From JALXCG01 sp026991065 [NCBI: Gemmatimonadota bacterium] (GTDB taxonomy: Bacteria; GCA-2686955), in the NCBI GenBank assembly GCA_026991065.1, contig JALXCG010000567.1, forward strand, positions 1 through 16,094: 16,094 nucleotides of DNA. The letters run 5' to 3'. Position numbers and translations under genes: made by a program. This document shows positions 7,433 through 15,231 of this stretch, one piece after another. A model generated the notes under the pieces. The model was not told where the DNA came from. It was given only the letters and a program-made list of their open reading frames with translations, and made no database searches. Numbering within the stretch: the first letter of the stretch is position 1; each line of letters starts with the position of its first letter.

Positions 7433-7775
7433 AGCCGAGAAGAATCTGCCGCCTGCGGGAGGATTGTCGTCGTGAACCGAGGAGCCTGTCGCACAATGTC
7501 TTCACGTCGCCCCGCATCCGTCCCTGCTCCGATCTCTGCGTTGCTAAGTCCTTGAAAGGCAACCAGCCTTCCGGCGGACTCAGCGCCTTGATCTCGAAGC
7601 AGGCCCGAACACGGGGCTCGAAAGCCAATGCGCGACAGGCTCCGAGCCCCCTGTTGTGGCAGGCGATTTATGGCTAGGCTTGGGGTGTGCGATTGCACAG
7701 CCCTTCGAGTCAGGGGGCGGCTTGTCGGCCGTGGACCAGGGCTCGACAACCTCGATTGTGATGCGAGGAGCAGCC
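7433..7775. other. Intergenic region upstream of the hydrolase gene
   Basis: This part of the divergent spacer between flgB and the hydrolase has no ORF I can support. The frames open here are Arg/Pro/Ser-rich with no recognisable motif. I see only a weak plus-strand promoter-like pair (TTGTGG at 7654 and TAGGCT at 7675, spacing 15), which I do not call. Confidence 0.4.
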
Positions 7776-9164
7776 ATGATTTCGACCTGTGCGTTTCGGC
7801 GACCACACCCTCTTCCGGCGGCGGCGCCGGAGCCGGACGTCCCATCCACACTTCCCGCAGACCCTGACCGAGCGGTCTCACCGTTGCGCCGAACTTGGAT
7901 GACATGCGGCCTGCTGCTCGCGCTTGTGGGGCTTCGGCCGCCCGCCTCCATGGCGGTTGTCCCTGAGGTGGTGGAAACCGTTACCGCCGACGACCTCGTG
8001 TTGCGGATGCTGCACTACCCCAATCCCGGTGGGAAACCCGTGATCCTGCAGACCGGATTCACCGCCAACCACTTGGCCATGGACATGCCGGTCGAGGGAT
8101 ATTCGATTGCATCCTGGTTCCATGCCCGCGGCTACGATGTGTACGTGAGCAACCTGCGCGGACACGGAACAGACGCGGTTCGCTCGGAGGCGCCGGCTGA
8201 TTGCGCCTGGACCTTTGATGATTTCGTCGCCTATGACGTAGGCGCGATCATCAACTGTGTGCGCGAGCGCTCAGGTCAAGCGCCGTTTTGGGTCGGTCAT
8301 TCGATGGGGGGGATGGTGGCTTACGGCTATCTGCAAGGTGCCCACTACGAGGATGTCGTTGTGGACCAGCACTGGCAGCGTCATGGGCTCTTCGATTGGG
8401 AGCTGGTCGATGACCGGGCACCGCGCATCGTCGCGGATCCGCTCCTGGCGGCGGAGCGCCAATCGCAACTGGCCGGTCTGGTGACCATCTCCTCGCCGCC
8501 GCGCCTGGTGTGGGAGACCTACATCACTTGGTGGAATTGGCCGCTCTGGCTATTCGACGGAGATAAGTTCTGGAGCTACAACCTGATTGTCGATCAGCTT
8601 GCGCATGACACGGGGGCCCAGATCGCGGTTTCCCTGCTTGATTGCATACCGCTTGAGGATGTGGTCGATTTCATGACCACCGACATCCGTGCCATCCCTT
8701 TTGTCGGTGATCTTCTGGCGGATTTTCTTGCCTGGGTTTTCGACGAGATTGCCGACAGCTTCCTGCTTGTGGACATCTTTGTCGAAGACAATATGGATGA
8801 TGAAGTTCTCAATGTGTTCGTGACCCAGGCGTTCGACAACATATCGAGTCGGGTCACCCAGCAGTTCATGCAAGCTGAGCGCAAGCACGGTCTTCGCGCC
8901 TACGACCATCGCGACCCGTTGTACTCCCCTTACCGCTACGGCAAGGGGATGGATCTGATCGCGCTGCCGGTTCTGTTCCTCTCGGGTCAATGCGACAAAC
9001 TGGCGAATGATCACGCGATCAAGGTTTACGGCTTCGACGCCGTAGCCAGTGAGGATCGGACTCTGCATCGCGTCATGGGCCATGGACACGGCGACATTGT
9101 GCTTGGGACCGATGCGTTCGATGTGACCTGGGGACCGGTTGAGGAGTGGATCCGCACGCACTGA
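7776..9164 (+). CDS. Exported alpha/beta hydrolase (lipase/esterase-like)
   Basis: This serine hydrolase has 462 residues from this start. The nucleophile elbow GHSMGG lies at 174-179 (Ser176). The upstream strand motif GYDVYVSNLRGHGT (about 119-132) is typical of lysosomal-acid-lipase-like and related lipases. The likely acid is Asp407 in SGQCDKLA and the likely base His438 in GHGHGD. A long cap region at about 200-370 is Trp- and Asp-rich. A secretion-type hydrophobic segment, MTCGLLLALVGLRPPASMA, begins at residue 42. I chose ATG 7776 for its strong GAGGAG site 5 bases upstream, but that gives a 40-residue Pro-rich stretch before the signal. TTG 7884 or ATG 7899 would give a conventional signal peptide yet lack ribosome sites. 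The substrate is unknown. Confidence 0.85.
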   Translation: MISTCAFRRPHPLPAAAPEPDVPSTLPADPDRAVSPLRRTWMTCGLLLALVGLRPPASMAVVPEVVETVTADDLVLRMLHYPNPGGKPVILQTGFTANHLAMDMPVEGYSIASWFHARGYDVYVSNLRGHGTDAVRSEAPADCAWTFDDFVAYDVGAIINCVRERSGQAPFWVGHSMGGMVAYGYLQGAHYEDVVVDQHWQRHGLFDWELVDDRAPRIVADPLLAAERQSQLAGLVTISSPPRLVWETYITWWNWPLWLFDGDKFWSYNLIVDQLAHDTGAQIAVSLLDCIPLEDVVDFMTTDIRAIPFVGDLLADFLAWVFDEIADSFLLVDIFVEDNMDDEVLNVFVTQAFDNISSRVTQQFMQAERKHGLRAYDHRDPLYSPYRYGKGMDLIALPVLFLSGQCDKLANDHAIKVYGFDAVASEDRTLHRVMGHGHGDIVLGTDAFDVTWGPVEEWIRTH

Positions 9165-9176
9165 TATCAGCTTGTG

Positions 9177-9207
9177 TCCCGCCTCCAACTGGCAGCTGGA
9201 GACGGGA
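9177..9207. terminator. Hairpin between convergent hydrolase and mdh genes
   Basis: Arms TCCCG-C-CTCCA and TGGAG-A-CGGGA pair over 10 bases with one internal mismatch, around a 9-base loop. It lies between the two convergent stop codons, so it could end transcripts from both sides. Neither strand has a T-run after it, so it may need Rho or may act as an mRNA 3' end stabiliser instead. Confidence 0.45.
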
Positions 9208-9220
9208 GAATGACAGACTC

Positions 9221-10201
9221 CTAGCCGAGCAGGTCCTCCACCGCGGCACGCTCGCTGCGGAGTTCCTTATCGGTCGCGTCGAGGCGCGCTTGGCTGGCGG
9301 CGTTGATCTCCAGCCCCTGAACGATGGTGTACTCGCCATTGGCGCACGTTACCGGGAACGAGAAGACCACGCCTTCTTTGATCCCGTAGCTGCCGTCGGA
9401 AGGCACCGCCATGCTGACCCAGTCGCCCTCCTTGGTACCGAGAATCCAGTCGTGCATGTGATCGATGGCCGCAGAGGCGGCAGAAGCGGCGGAGGAAGCT
9501 CCGCGGGCCTTGATAATGGCCGCGCCACGCTTTTGAACGGTGGGGATGAATTCACTCTCGACCCACTCGTGGGGTACCAAATCCAGCGCCGGCTTGCCGT
9601 CGACCAATGTGTGATTGATGTCCGGATACTGAGTCGTGGAGTGATTCCCCCAAATGATCATGTGGCGCAGCTTGGAAACGTGGGTACCGGTCTTCTCGCC
9701 CAGTTGGCTGAGCGCCCGGTTGTGATCCAGGCGGGTCATTGCCGTGAAATTCTTCGGGTTCAAGTCCGGTGCGTTTTTCATCGCGATAAGCGCGTTGGTG
9801 TTGGCCGGGTTGCCGACAACCACGACACGCACATCGCGCTTGGCGTGGTCGTTCAATGCCTTGCCCTGTACCGAGAAGATCTTGGCGTTGCCCAGCAAAA
9901 GGTCGCTACGTTCCATGCCCGGTCCGCGCGGCTTCGCGCCGACAAGAATGGCGTAGTCTGCATCCTTAAATGCGACATTGGGGTCGTCGGTGGCGATCAG
10001 GCCATGGAGCGAGGAGAACGCACAGTCATTCAGCTCCATCACCACTCCCTGGAGAGCGCTGAGAGCCGGTGGAATCTCCAGGAGCTGCAGGATGACGGGT
10101 TGCTCGGGACCGAAGAGTTGCCCCGATGCGACACGAAAGGCAAGCGCGTAACCGATGTTGCCCGCAGCACCAGTGATTGTTACTCGAACTGGATTCTTCA
10201 T
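9221..10201 (-). CDS. mdh: Malate dehydrogenase (NAD-dependent, cytosolic-type)
   Basis: This 326-residue enzyme converts malate and oxaloacetate in the citric-acid cycle. The dinucleotide loop is TGAAGNIG at 10-17, with an acidic Glu42 at the end of the second strand (LLEIPPAL), which favours NAD over NADP. The substrate arginines lie in [10 protein letters not shown] (Arg92, Arg98) and RLDHNR (Arg162). The catalytic pair is Asp159 with His187 in WGNHS. The segment [15 protein letters not shown] follows the pattern of the cytosolic/Thermus-type subgroup, not the E. coli type. The ATG at 10201 has GGAG 8 bases upstream, and the conserved domain begins at once, so the open frame continuing upstream to 10450 is not coding. 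It is a single gene with no TCA-cycle neighbours in view. Confidence 0.97.
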   Translation of the reverse strand: MKNPVRVTITGAAGNIGYALAFRVASGQLFGPEQPVILQLLEIPPALSALQGVVMELNDCAFSSLHGLIATDDPNVAFKDADYAILVGAKPRGPGMERSDLLLGNAKIFSVQGKALNDHAKRDVRVVVVGNPANTNALIAMKNAPDLNPKNFTAMTRLDHNRALSQLGEKTGTHVSKLRHMIIWGNHSTTQYPDINHTLVDGKPALDLVPHEWVESEFIPTVQKRGAAIIKARGASSAASAASAAIDHMHDWILGTKEGDWVSMAVPSDGSYGIKEGVVFSFPVTCANGEYTIVQGLEINAASQARLDATDKELRSERAAVEDLLG

Positions 10202-10295
10202 GATCGTGACTCCGATGGATGCGCGAAGCCGGTGAACGAACTGGAACGACGTTCGCCGGAACTCCGCCCTGTGTTTGGGTCGTTCAGTCCAGCGT

Positions 10296-10323
10296 AGGCT
10301 AGCACTTTCACGCCTGATTGCAA
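10296..10323 (-). promoter_or_regulatory. Weak candidate promoter for mdh
   Basis: On the minus strand TTGCAA (10323-10318) and TAGCCT (10301-10296) are separated by 16 bases, resembling -35 and -10 elements. This would give a leader of nearly 90 bases before the mdh start. The match at -10 is only half of the consensus. Confidence 0.3.
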
Positions 10324-10332
10324 TTCCCGGGA

Positions 10333-10382
10333 GGGGTTTTGCTTCCGGTCGCGGGGCTTTTTTCCCGGTCCGCTTTTGCCGG
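10333..10382. repeat. Imperfect 20-base tandem repeat in mdh/pilT spacer
   Basis: Two adjacent copies with a 20-base period: GGGGTTTTGCTTCCGGTC at 10333-10350 and GGGGCTTTTTTCCCGGTC at 10353-10370. A partial third, CTTTTGCCGG, ends at 10382. The repeats lie in the divergent spacer, upstream of both genes. They could be operator copies or a chance product of G- and T-rich sequence. Confidence 0.45.
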
Positions 10383-10521
10383 CTGATGAATCCCCTTTCT
10401 GAAAGTGTCGATGACATGAACGAGGGGTGTTGCGATTGCATGAAACTCACCGCGACAACGGCAGTACCGCGGAGGCCGGGTTCATGGCCACGGCAAAGCG
10501 CTGAACTCTCGGAAGGCGGAT

Positions 10522-11535
10522 ATGATGATCGGAATCGAGTCCTCTCTGCAACTCTTGGACATGGTCAGGGAAGCCGCGAATCTTGGAGCGTCGGACCTGC
10601 ATCTGGCTCCGGGGCGAACCCCGTTGGTGAGGGTGGATGGGGATCTGAGTCAACTGGCGTCCTCGGCCCTCGACGCTGACCAGGTCACTGCAACTCTGGC
10701 CGCGGTGCTGCCGGAAGGTGCCTTGGATGCCGGTCATTCGGTCGATTATGCACTCTCACTGGACGGCGGGCTCCGGGTTCGACTCCATGCCTACGCGACC
10801 CGTTGCGGCTGGTCGGTCGCAGTGCGTCTCCTGCCGGCGCGCATTCCAACCTGGGAGGAGTGTGGTCTGGATCCAGAGGTCGGCGCTCTCAGTCAAGTGG
10901 ATCGCGGGTTGGTCCTGGTTTGTGGCGTAACCGGCAGCGGTAAGTCCACGACCATTGCTGCGTTGGTTGATGCAGCGCGCAGAGCACGTGCGTTGCATGT
11001 CGTGACCATTGAAGACCCGATTGAGCATGTCTACCAGGAAGGCAGAGGAATCGTCAGTCAGCGGGAGGTTGGACTTCACAGCCCGACTTTCGCTTCCGCC
11101 CTGCGTGATGCGCTGCGCGCGGATCCCGATCTTGTGGTAGTTGGCGAACTGCGCGACGCCGAGACCATTGAACTTGCACTGCTGGCGGCGGAGACCGGCC
11201 ACGCAGTATTCGCTTCGGTCCATGCCGGTAGCTGCGCTGGCGCAGTCGATCGCATCGTTCACGCACTTCCGGCCGCTCGCCGGGACAACGTCCGCATGCA
11301 GGTGTCCGGTGTACTGGAGGGAGTGATCTACCAGGAACTGAGATTGCTGCCCCGGGGGGAGGGGGGGCGAACGCCGATTGCGGAGGTCCTTCGCGGCACT
11401 CTGGCGGTGCGCCAGATGATTCGGGACGGCAAGACGCACCAGATCCAGTCGGTGATCGAGGTCTCGGGGAGCGATCGGATGCTGGCGCTGGCGACTTCCG
11501 CGGCTCGCCGGGGCATTGTTGTGTGTCCCCGATGA
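10522..11535 (+). CDS. PilT-like type IV pilus retraction ATPase
   Basis: This 337-residue GspE/PilT-superfamily ATPase has the short PilT plan: a small PAS-like N-domain ([10 protein letters not shown] at 22-31) and then the motor domain. Walker A is GVTGSGKST at 135-143, the Asp box is [12 protein letters not shown] from 161, and VSQREVG is at 178-184. Walker B is [12 protein letters not shown] at 201-212. The His box is SVHAGS, where most PilT proteins have TLHT. The C-terminal AIRNLIREGK-like element appears as [14 protein letters not shown], but the last 20 residues are divergent. PilT hydrolyses ATP to disassemble pili. No other pilus gene is nearby, so PilT, PilU and a specialised relative remain possible. 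GGAAGG precedes the ATG by 5 bases (8 to the next ATG, 10525). Confidence 0.9.
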   Translation: MMIGIESSLQLLDMVREAANLGASDLHLAPGRTPLVRVDGDLSQLASSALDADQVTATLAAVLPEGALDAGHSVDYALSLDGGLRVRLHAYATRCGWSVAVRLLPARIPTWEECGLDPEVGALSQVDRGLVLVCGVTGSGKSTTIAALVDAARRARALHVVTIEDPIEHVYQEGRGIVSQREVGLHSPTFASALRDALRADPDLVVVGELRDAETIELALLAAETGHAVFASVHAGSCAGAVDRIVHALPAARRDNVRMQVSGVLEGVIYQELRLLPRGEGGRTPIAEVLRGTLAVRQMIRDGKTHQIQSVIEVSGSDRMLALATSAARRGIVVCPR

Positions 11536-11550
11536 CCCAGTCGGGGGGCG

Positions 11551-12330
11551 ATGGGCTATGCTGATAACCCCATGCATCCCTATCTTGATCATCCCCTGCC
11601 TCTGGCCATTGCCCATCGCGGGGCGAGTGCGCTTGCGCCGGAAAACACACTGCGCGCCTTCGCTGTGGCGGTCGCTCTTGGCTACCACTATGTCGAGACC
11701 GATGTACATGCCACCGCCGATGGAGCGCTGGTTGCCTTTCACGATTCGAACCTTGACCGCGTCACCGATTTACGAGGTCCCATCGGCTTGCATTCGCTGG
11801 CGGATTTGCGCGCGGCGCGGGTGGCGGGCCGCGAAGAGATTCCCCTGCTCGACGACTTGTTGGAAAACTGGCCGGAACTGCGGGTCAACATCGATCCGAA
11901 GTCGGACCGCGCTGCCGACCTCCTGGCCTCCACGCTGGCGCGCCATGCGGTACTGGATCGGGTCTGCGTGGGCTCATTTGTGGGGCGCCGGCTGCGCAGA
12001 TTGCGGCGGGTGTTCGGCCCGGCGCTCTGCACTTCGGCTGCACCTTCAGCGGTACTGCGCGCGCGCGTGGCGAGCTGTGGCTTGCCGCTGGGCTGGGGTG
12101 TTGCTGCCTGCTTGCAGGTACCGGTGCGGCGGGGCCTTTTGCCGATCGTGGATCGGCGTCTGCTGACCTGGGCACATGCCCGTGGCCTGCAGGTGCACGT
12201 GTGGACCGTCAATACCCGCAGTGAGATGCGCCGCCTTCTGGCGCTTGGAGTGGACGGCATCATCAGCGACCGCGTGGGACTGCTGAAGGAGGTTCTGCAG
12301 GCGCGTGACCAGTGGAGCGGGCTTCCGTGA
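11551..12330 (+). CDS. Glycerophosphodiester phosphodiesterase family protein
   Basis: This 259-residue TIM-barrel hydrolase has the GDPD signature. IAHRGAS contains catalytic-type His22 and Arg23, followed by PENTLRAF, then ETDVHATADG with metal-ligand Glu49 and Asp51, and VAFHDSNLDRVT with His64. The C-terminus has VHVWTVNT and VDGIISD as in the family. It has no signal peptide, so a cytoplasmic enzyme cleaving glycerophosphodiesters to glycerol-3-phosphate and an alcohol is expected. It follows the PilT-like gene by 15 bases. An internal ATG at 11572 would also keep the whole domain, and the ribosome site before 11551 is only a run of G. The core of the barrel (about 140-200) is Arg- and Leu-rich and divergent. 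Confidence 0.93.
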   Translation: MGYADNPMHPYLDHPLPLAIAHRGASALAPENTLRAFAVAVALGYHYVETDVHATADGALVAFHDSNLDRVTDLRGPIGLHSLADLRAARVAGREEIPLLDDLLENWPELRVNIDPKSDRAADLLASTLARHAVLDRVCVGSFVGRRLRRLRRVFGPALCTSAAPSAVLRARVASCGLPLGWGVAACLQVPVRRGLLPIVDRRLLTWAHARGLQVHVWTVNTRSEMRRLLALGVDGIISDRVGLLKEVLQARDQWSGLP

Positions 12331-12851
12331 TGAAACCGGTGGTGGATTCGCGGTGGTTGATCCGCTTCTTTGCGGCGCACTGGGTGTTCATACTGGCCAG
12401 TGGCGGTGGGACCCGAGAACTCTCCTGTGCTCCACTTTTCTATGCCTTCGCAATGAGCGGCGGTTCAATCGGCGAGTCGGGAACTCCACTCCTGGTTTTT
12501 GCCAGCAACCCCAACTCCGAGCATGGCCAATGCATCGGTTCCGGTCCCACTCCGGTGGCGGCCGCGGTTGCAGCGGAAGCAACTGAACCCGGTGCAATTC
12601 GCGGCGTGCAACTGCGCGGGAGTGCACTGCCGCTGCGGCGTCTGCCGCGGAACGAACGCATCCGGCTCCGCGGGGCTTACTTGCGGCGCCACCCAATTGC
12701 CGCTCCACTCCTACTCCCCGGGCGTCAAGAACAGCTTTACCTGCTGCTGGTGACGCATGCCAAAGCGACCGACAACCGCTGGGGCTTGGGGGTTCATCCG
12801 GTGCGCACCTGGAACGTGGACTGGAGCCGGGTCCTCGACGGCGGCACTTAG
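12330..12851 (+). CDS. YhbP/UPF0306-like FMN-binding split-barrel protein
   Basis: This 173-residue protein resembles E. coli YhbP, a pyridoxamine-5'-phosphate-oxidase-like split barrel. Shared blocks, from memory of that protein, are SRW followed by a hydrophobic helix near the start, IRGVQLRG in the middle, AYLRRHP then A, and KATDNRWGLG near the end. Members are presumed to bind flavin, and their reaction is unknown. The ATG overlaps the preceding phosphodiesterase stop as TGATG, implying coupled translation. A GTG 18 bases further upstream (12312) is possible but adds six residues absent from YhbP. Length is slightly above YhbP (about 147) owing to a loop around 30-50. The family call is moderately strong, the function open. 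Confidence 0.8.
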   Translation: MKPVVDSRWLIRFFAAHWVFILASGGGTRELSCAPLFYAFAMSGGSIGESGTPLLVFASNPNSEHGQCIGSGPTPVAAAVAAEATEPGAIRGVQLRGSALPLRRLPRNERIRLRGAYLRRHPIAAPLLLPGRQEQLYLLLVTHAKATDNRWGLGVHPVRTWNVDWSRVLDGGT

Positions 12852-12854
12852 AAT

Positions 12855-12885
12855 TTGTGCAACATCGCTCTGGGCAGGATAGAAT
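12855..12885 (+). promoter_or_regulatory. Candidate promoter for the beta-helix gene
   Basis: TTGTGC (12855-12860) and TAGAAT (12880-12885) resemble -35 and -10 elements; the -10 matches five of six bases but the spacing of 19 is long. A start near 12892 would lie downstream of the alternative GTG at 12886, supporting translation from ATG 12949. Confidence 0.35.
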
Positions 12886-12948
12886 GTGAACATCCGGGGG
12901 CTCGTTGGCCTGGATCATTGTCCACATCATCACAGAGAAGCATCCCCT

Positions 12949-14637
12949 ATGCCGCATTGTCCAACCTCTGCCGGAAACGGTCGAGTTTCGCTGCTGAGAG
13001 TGATTTCCTTGGTCTGCATCTTGTGGATTGGGAGCGCGGATTTGGCTCCGGGAGCACCGGCGCTGCAGGGGATGGCGGGGGCCCTGGCCAGTGGAGCCCG
13101 TCCCACCGAGATCTTCGATTATCCCAGTGCCTTCCCGATTCATGGTCTCCCTCTGGACACGTTGATTGTCGACGCTGCGGGGGATACCGCCTGTTTCAAC
13201 ACGATCCAGGGCGCGGTCGATGCCGCCCACTCCGGGGCGATTGCAGTGATTCGCATCGCCTACGGCGTCTACGAAGAGCACATCCGAATCTTCCCCACGG
13301 GACCGCGTTTTTCAGGCTATGTCCTGGAACCGCTGGACGCTGCCCGGATGCCGGTTGTGCGCTGGACGCACGATCCTGATCTCACCAAGGATGACGAAGG
13401 GGTCGCCACCATAGAGATCCTGAACCGCAGCGCCGAGGGACCAACCTGCAACGATTTTCGCGTAGCGATCTGGGGGCTCCGGTTGGTCGCTAAAGGCGAA
13501 GGCTATGGCAGCGTGATCGCATGTCGCAGCAATGTTGATGATGTCAACCAGGAGTGGCTGACCGGTCTCGATATCGCTGGAAATCGGATTGAGTGTCGCG
13601 CCGGCGGTCCCGCCGTAGTGATTGGGGAGCGCTCCGCCGAATATGATGGCCTGTGGGATCAGTCCGCCAAGTGGGGGTGGGTGCGCAACAACGTAATCTC
13701 CACCGTCGAGCCGGAAGAGTCCGACGGCGGGTCTTCATGGCGGTTTGTCGGCTTCATTGTCGACAATGAGATTGCGTCCGCTTCCGAAGGTTGGCACCTT
13801 GGACTGGCGCGCACCGATTCGCGTCACCTTGGGCTCAAGATTCCGGGCGCGTTCCGAGAGGCCACGGTCCAGCACAACTATTTTCACTGCAACACCTGGA
13901 ATGCGTTTCATTTTACCCACGGTTCCGTGGGCGTCTTTCGCAACAACATCATGACCAAGGGCGTGCAGGTGCTGCTCGATGACCGGCGACTCACCGAGGG
14001 AACCGGCCTCTACGTCGGTCCGCCACCAACCGGCGCGGGCGAGGATCTGATCACGCGGGTCGACGTTTACAACAACATCGCGGCCGACAATGCGGGAACC
14101 GGGTTCATGGTGCACTACACTGCCAAGGTTGACTTTGGCGGCAACATCTCGATGCGCAACGGCTGGGAACTCGAAGATCCCAATGCCGGTTATGGACTGG
14201 AGGTCCGCCCGAGCAGCCATGCGGCGCCGCAACTCGCGAGCAACTACAACTTGTTTTACGAAAACCGCGAGGATTTTTCCCGTCCCGACCTGGAGGGAAC
14301 GGACGACATCAACGAAGGTGGGAAGTGGCCCGATGCAGACGGCGCCAAGCCGCGTTTCTTCGGGCCGGTGGCCCCGGGGCATTTTAGTTTCATGTTGCAG
14401 ACTTGGCCGTACGAGCATCCCTGCGGTTATGGAGCGGGTGAAGCAACTTCTCCCGCGATTGATGCCGGCCCCTTCCGACTCCCCGATGGTGACGGCGGAC
14501 TGGGGGGGCAACGCAACGACTGTGGTGCCTATGGTGGACCCAAGTCTATCTGGGACCCCGCGGGTGATGATTTTTGCTTCGAGATGTGGCCGGACGAGGA
14601 TCTGTGCCACTTCGATGCCGGGCCGCTCCTCGATTGA
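12949..14637 (+). CDS. Secreted right-handed parallel beta-helix protein
   Basis: This 562-residue protein has an N-terminal signal: a basic/polar lead, then a hydrophobic stretch LLRVISLVCILWIGSA at about 15-30, with likely cleavage after the following APGA. The domain opens with FNTIQGAVDAAHSGAIAVIRI followed by YGVYEEHIRI, the usual entry into a pectin-lyase-like beta-helix. Repeating NN/IAGN/VRNN rungs run through the middle (for example WVRNNVIS, VFRNNIM, VYNNIAADNAGTGF). Near the C-terminus come SPAIDAGPF, then PDGDGGLGGQRNDCGAYGG, an end block common in such proteins and possibly a calcium loop. No catalytic residues of a known lyase or hydrolase can be assigned, and I see no sorting domain. 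A GTG at 12886 would add 21 residues; ATG 12949 fits the signal and promoter better. Confidence 0.85.
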   Translation: MPHCPTSAGNGRVSLLRVISLVCILWIGSADLAPGAPALQGMAGALASGARPTEIFDYPSAFPIHGLPLDTLIVDAAGDTACFNTIQGAVDAAHSGAIAVIRIAYGVYEEHIRIFPTGPRFSGYVLEPLDAARMPVVRWTHDPDLTKDDEGVATIEILNRSAEGPTCNDFRVAIWGLRLVAKGEGYGSVIACRSNVDDVNQEWLTGLDIAGNRIECRAGGPAVVIGERSAEYDGLWDQSAKWGWVRNNVISTVEPEESDGGSSWRFVGFIVDNEIASASEGWHLGLARTDSRHLGLKIPGAFREATVQHNYFHCNTWNAFHFTHGSVGVFRNNIMTKGVQVLLDDRRLTEGTGLYVGPPPTGAGEDLITRVDVYNNIAADNAGTGFMVHYTAKVDFGGNISMRNGWELEDPNAGYGLEVRPSSHAAPQLASNYNLFYENREDFSRPDLEGTDDINEGGKWPDADGAKPRFFGPVAPGHFSFMLQTWPYEHPCGYGAGEATSPAIDAGPFRLPDGDGGLGGQRNDCGAYGGPKSIWDPAGDDFCFEMWPDEDLCHFDAGPLLD

Positions 14638-14664
14638 GTGACTTAGCCGGGTGGGGAAATGCGC

Positions 14665-15213
14665 TCAACGTCGGCCACAACCGCCCGGTTCCGGCCAGAG
14701 GCGTCGAAAAGCCGACAGAAACTGCTCTCTCGCCAGCCGCGGCGGCTGCGGCTCGATCCGGAGATCCTCATACGGGGGTTGAGCATTGGACCAGGGGCGT
14801 GGTGGTTGCCCCATGAGCTGCCGGGCTTCAGTTGCCAGCATCCGGGCGTCTACCACCTTGACTGCAGCCGGCACGTCCTCTCCCGGCAAACCAAATGTGT
14901 GGGCCACGGCGCGCGCGATGCGCGCTTCCAGGAGACGGTAGCCCTCCATCCCCGGTAGCCGTTTGACGGGTCTCGGAAGATCCGCGATGTAGGCTTCGGT
15001 GGCATCGTGCAGCAGACCCCAGCGTGCATACTCGGGCGCGCAGCGCTCCGCCACCAGAACCGAATGCTGCGCCACCGAGTAAAAGACCCGCGCGTGGCCA
15101 GCGAAACGGCAGAGGTGGGCCAAAGCATGGCTGATGTCTTCGATGCAGATTGAATCGGCAGCGGGTTCGATGAGGTCGAAGGCGTGGCCGGCATGAGTCT
15201 GAATCCAACTCAT
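14665..15213 (-). CDS. HD-domain phosphohydrolase (YfbR-like)
   Basis: This 182-residue metal-dependent hydrolase has a full set of HD ligands: His50 in VAQHS, His69-Asp70 in LLHDATEAYIADLPRPVK, and Asp122 in VVDARMLATEA. The opening MSWIQTHAGHAFDLIEP matches the start of the COG1896-type group that includes 5'-deoxynucleotidases and phage-encoded relatives. A nucleotide monophosphate substrate is therefore plausible but not shown. The last 40 residues are Pro/Arg-rich. It lies 18 bases after the phosphofructokinase stop. No ribosome binding site precedes the ATG; the leader is CA-rich (ACCACACACACGCC). The start is nevertheless well supported by the conserved first residues. Confidence 0.9.
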   Translation of the reverse strand: MSWIQTHAGHAFDLIEPAADSICIEDISHALAHLCRFAGHARVFYSVAQHSVLVAERCAPEYARWGLLHDATEAYIADLPRPVKRLPGMEGYRLLEARIARAVAHTFGLPGEDVPAAVKVVDARMLATEARQLMGQPPRPWSNAQPPYEDLRIEPQPPRLAREQFLSAFRRLWPEPGGCGRR

Positions 15214-15231
15214 GGCGTGTGTGTGGTTTGG

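Larger units (their letters stand above)
10202..10521. other. Divergent spacer between mdh and the PilT-like gene
   Basis: This 320-base region has no supportable gene. It contains the tandem repeat and weak mdh promoter listed separately, an 11-base palindrome GAACGACGTTC at 10244-10254 flanked by further GAAC copies (10234, 10238, 10259), and a second short palindrome CTTTCTGAAAG at 10395-10405. I could not identify a convincing plus-strand promoter for the PilT-like gene. Confidence 0.4.

Noticed and set aside
6287-7555. 422-codon open frame on the plus strand opposite flgC and flgB
   Set aside because: The minus strand encodes clear FlgB and FlgC here. The opposite frame is Arg/His-rich with no motifs, as expected from high-GC codon use.
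7345-7905. 186-codon minus-strand frame upstream of flgB
   Set aside because: Low-complexity Arg/Pro/Ser product with no motif, overlapping the start of the hydrolase gene and the flgB control region.
9146-10297. 383-codon plus-strand frame opposite mdh
   Set aside because: The malate dehydrogenase on the other strand has all catalytic motifs; this frame is its shadow.
10202-10450. N-terminal extension of malate dehydrogenase by 83 residues
   Set aside because: The extension is Arg/Pro/Ser-rich and unlike the family; ATG 10201 has its own ribosome site and begins the conserved nucleotide-binding fold.
10485-10499. Possible sigma-54 promoter before the PilT-like gene (TGGCCA-N5-AAGC)
   Set aside because: The -12 element lacks TT, and the implied start would fall inside the ribosome site of the gene.
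10522-11535. Reading the PilT-like ATPase as a type II secretion or PilB-type assembly ATPase
   Set aside because: It lacks the long N-terminal domain and the tetracysteine zinc motif of those proteins, and its length fits PilT.
10756-11742. 328-codon minus-strand frame opposite the PilT-like gene
   Set aside because: Walker A, Asp box and Walker B on the plus strand prove that coding direction; the minus frame has no recognisable motif.
12388-13281. 297-codon minus-strand frame across the YhbP-like and beta-helix genes
   Set aside because: It crosses two supported plus-strand genes and is Arg/Pro/Cys-rich without structure.
13735-14610. 291-codon minus-strand frame opposite the beta-helix gene
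   Set aside because: The plus strand shows regular beta-helix rungs and a signal peptide; the reverse frame is a shadow.
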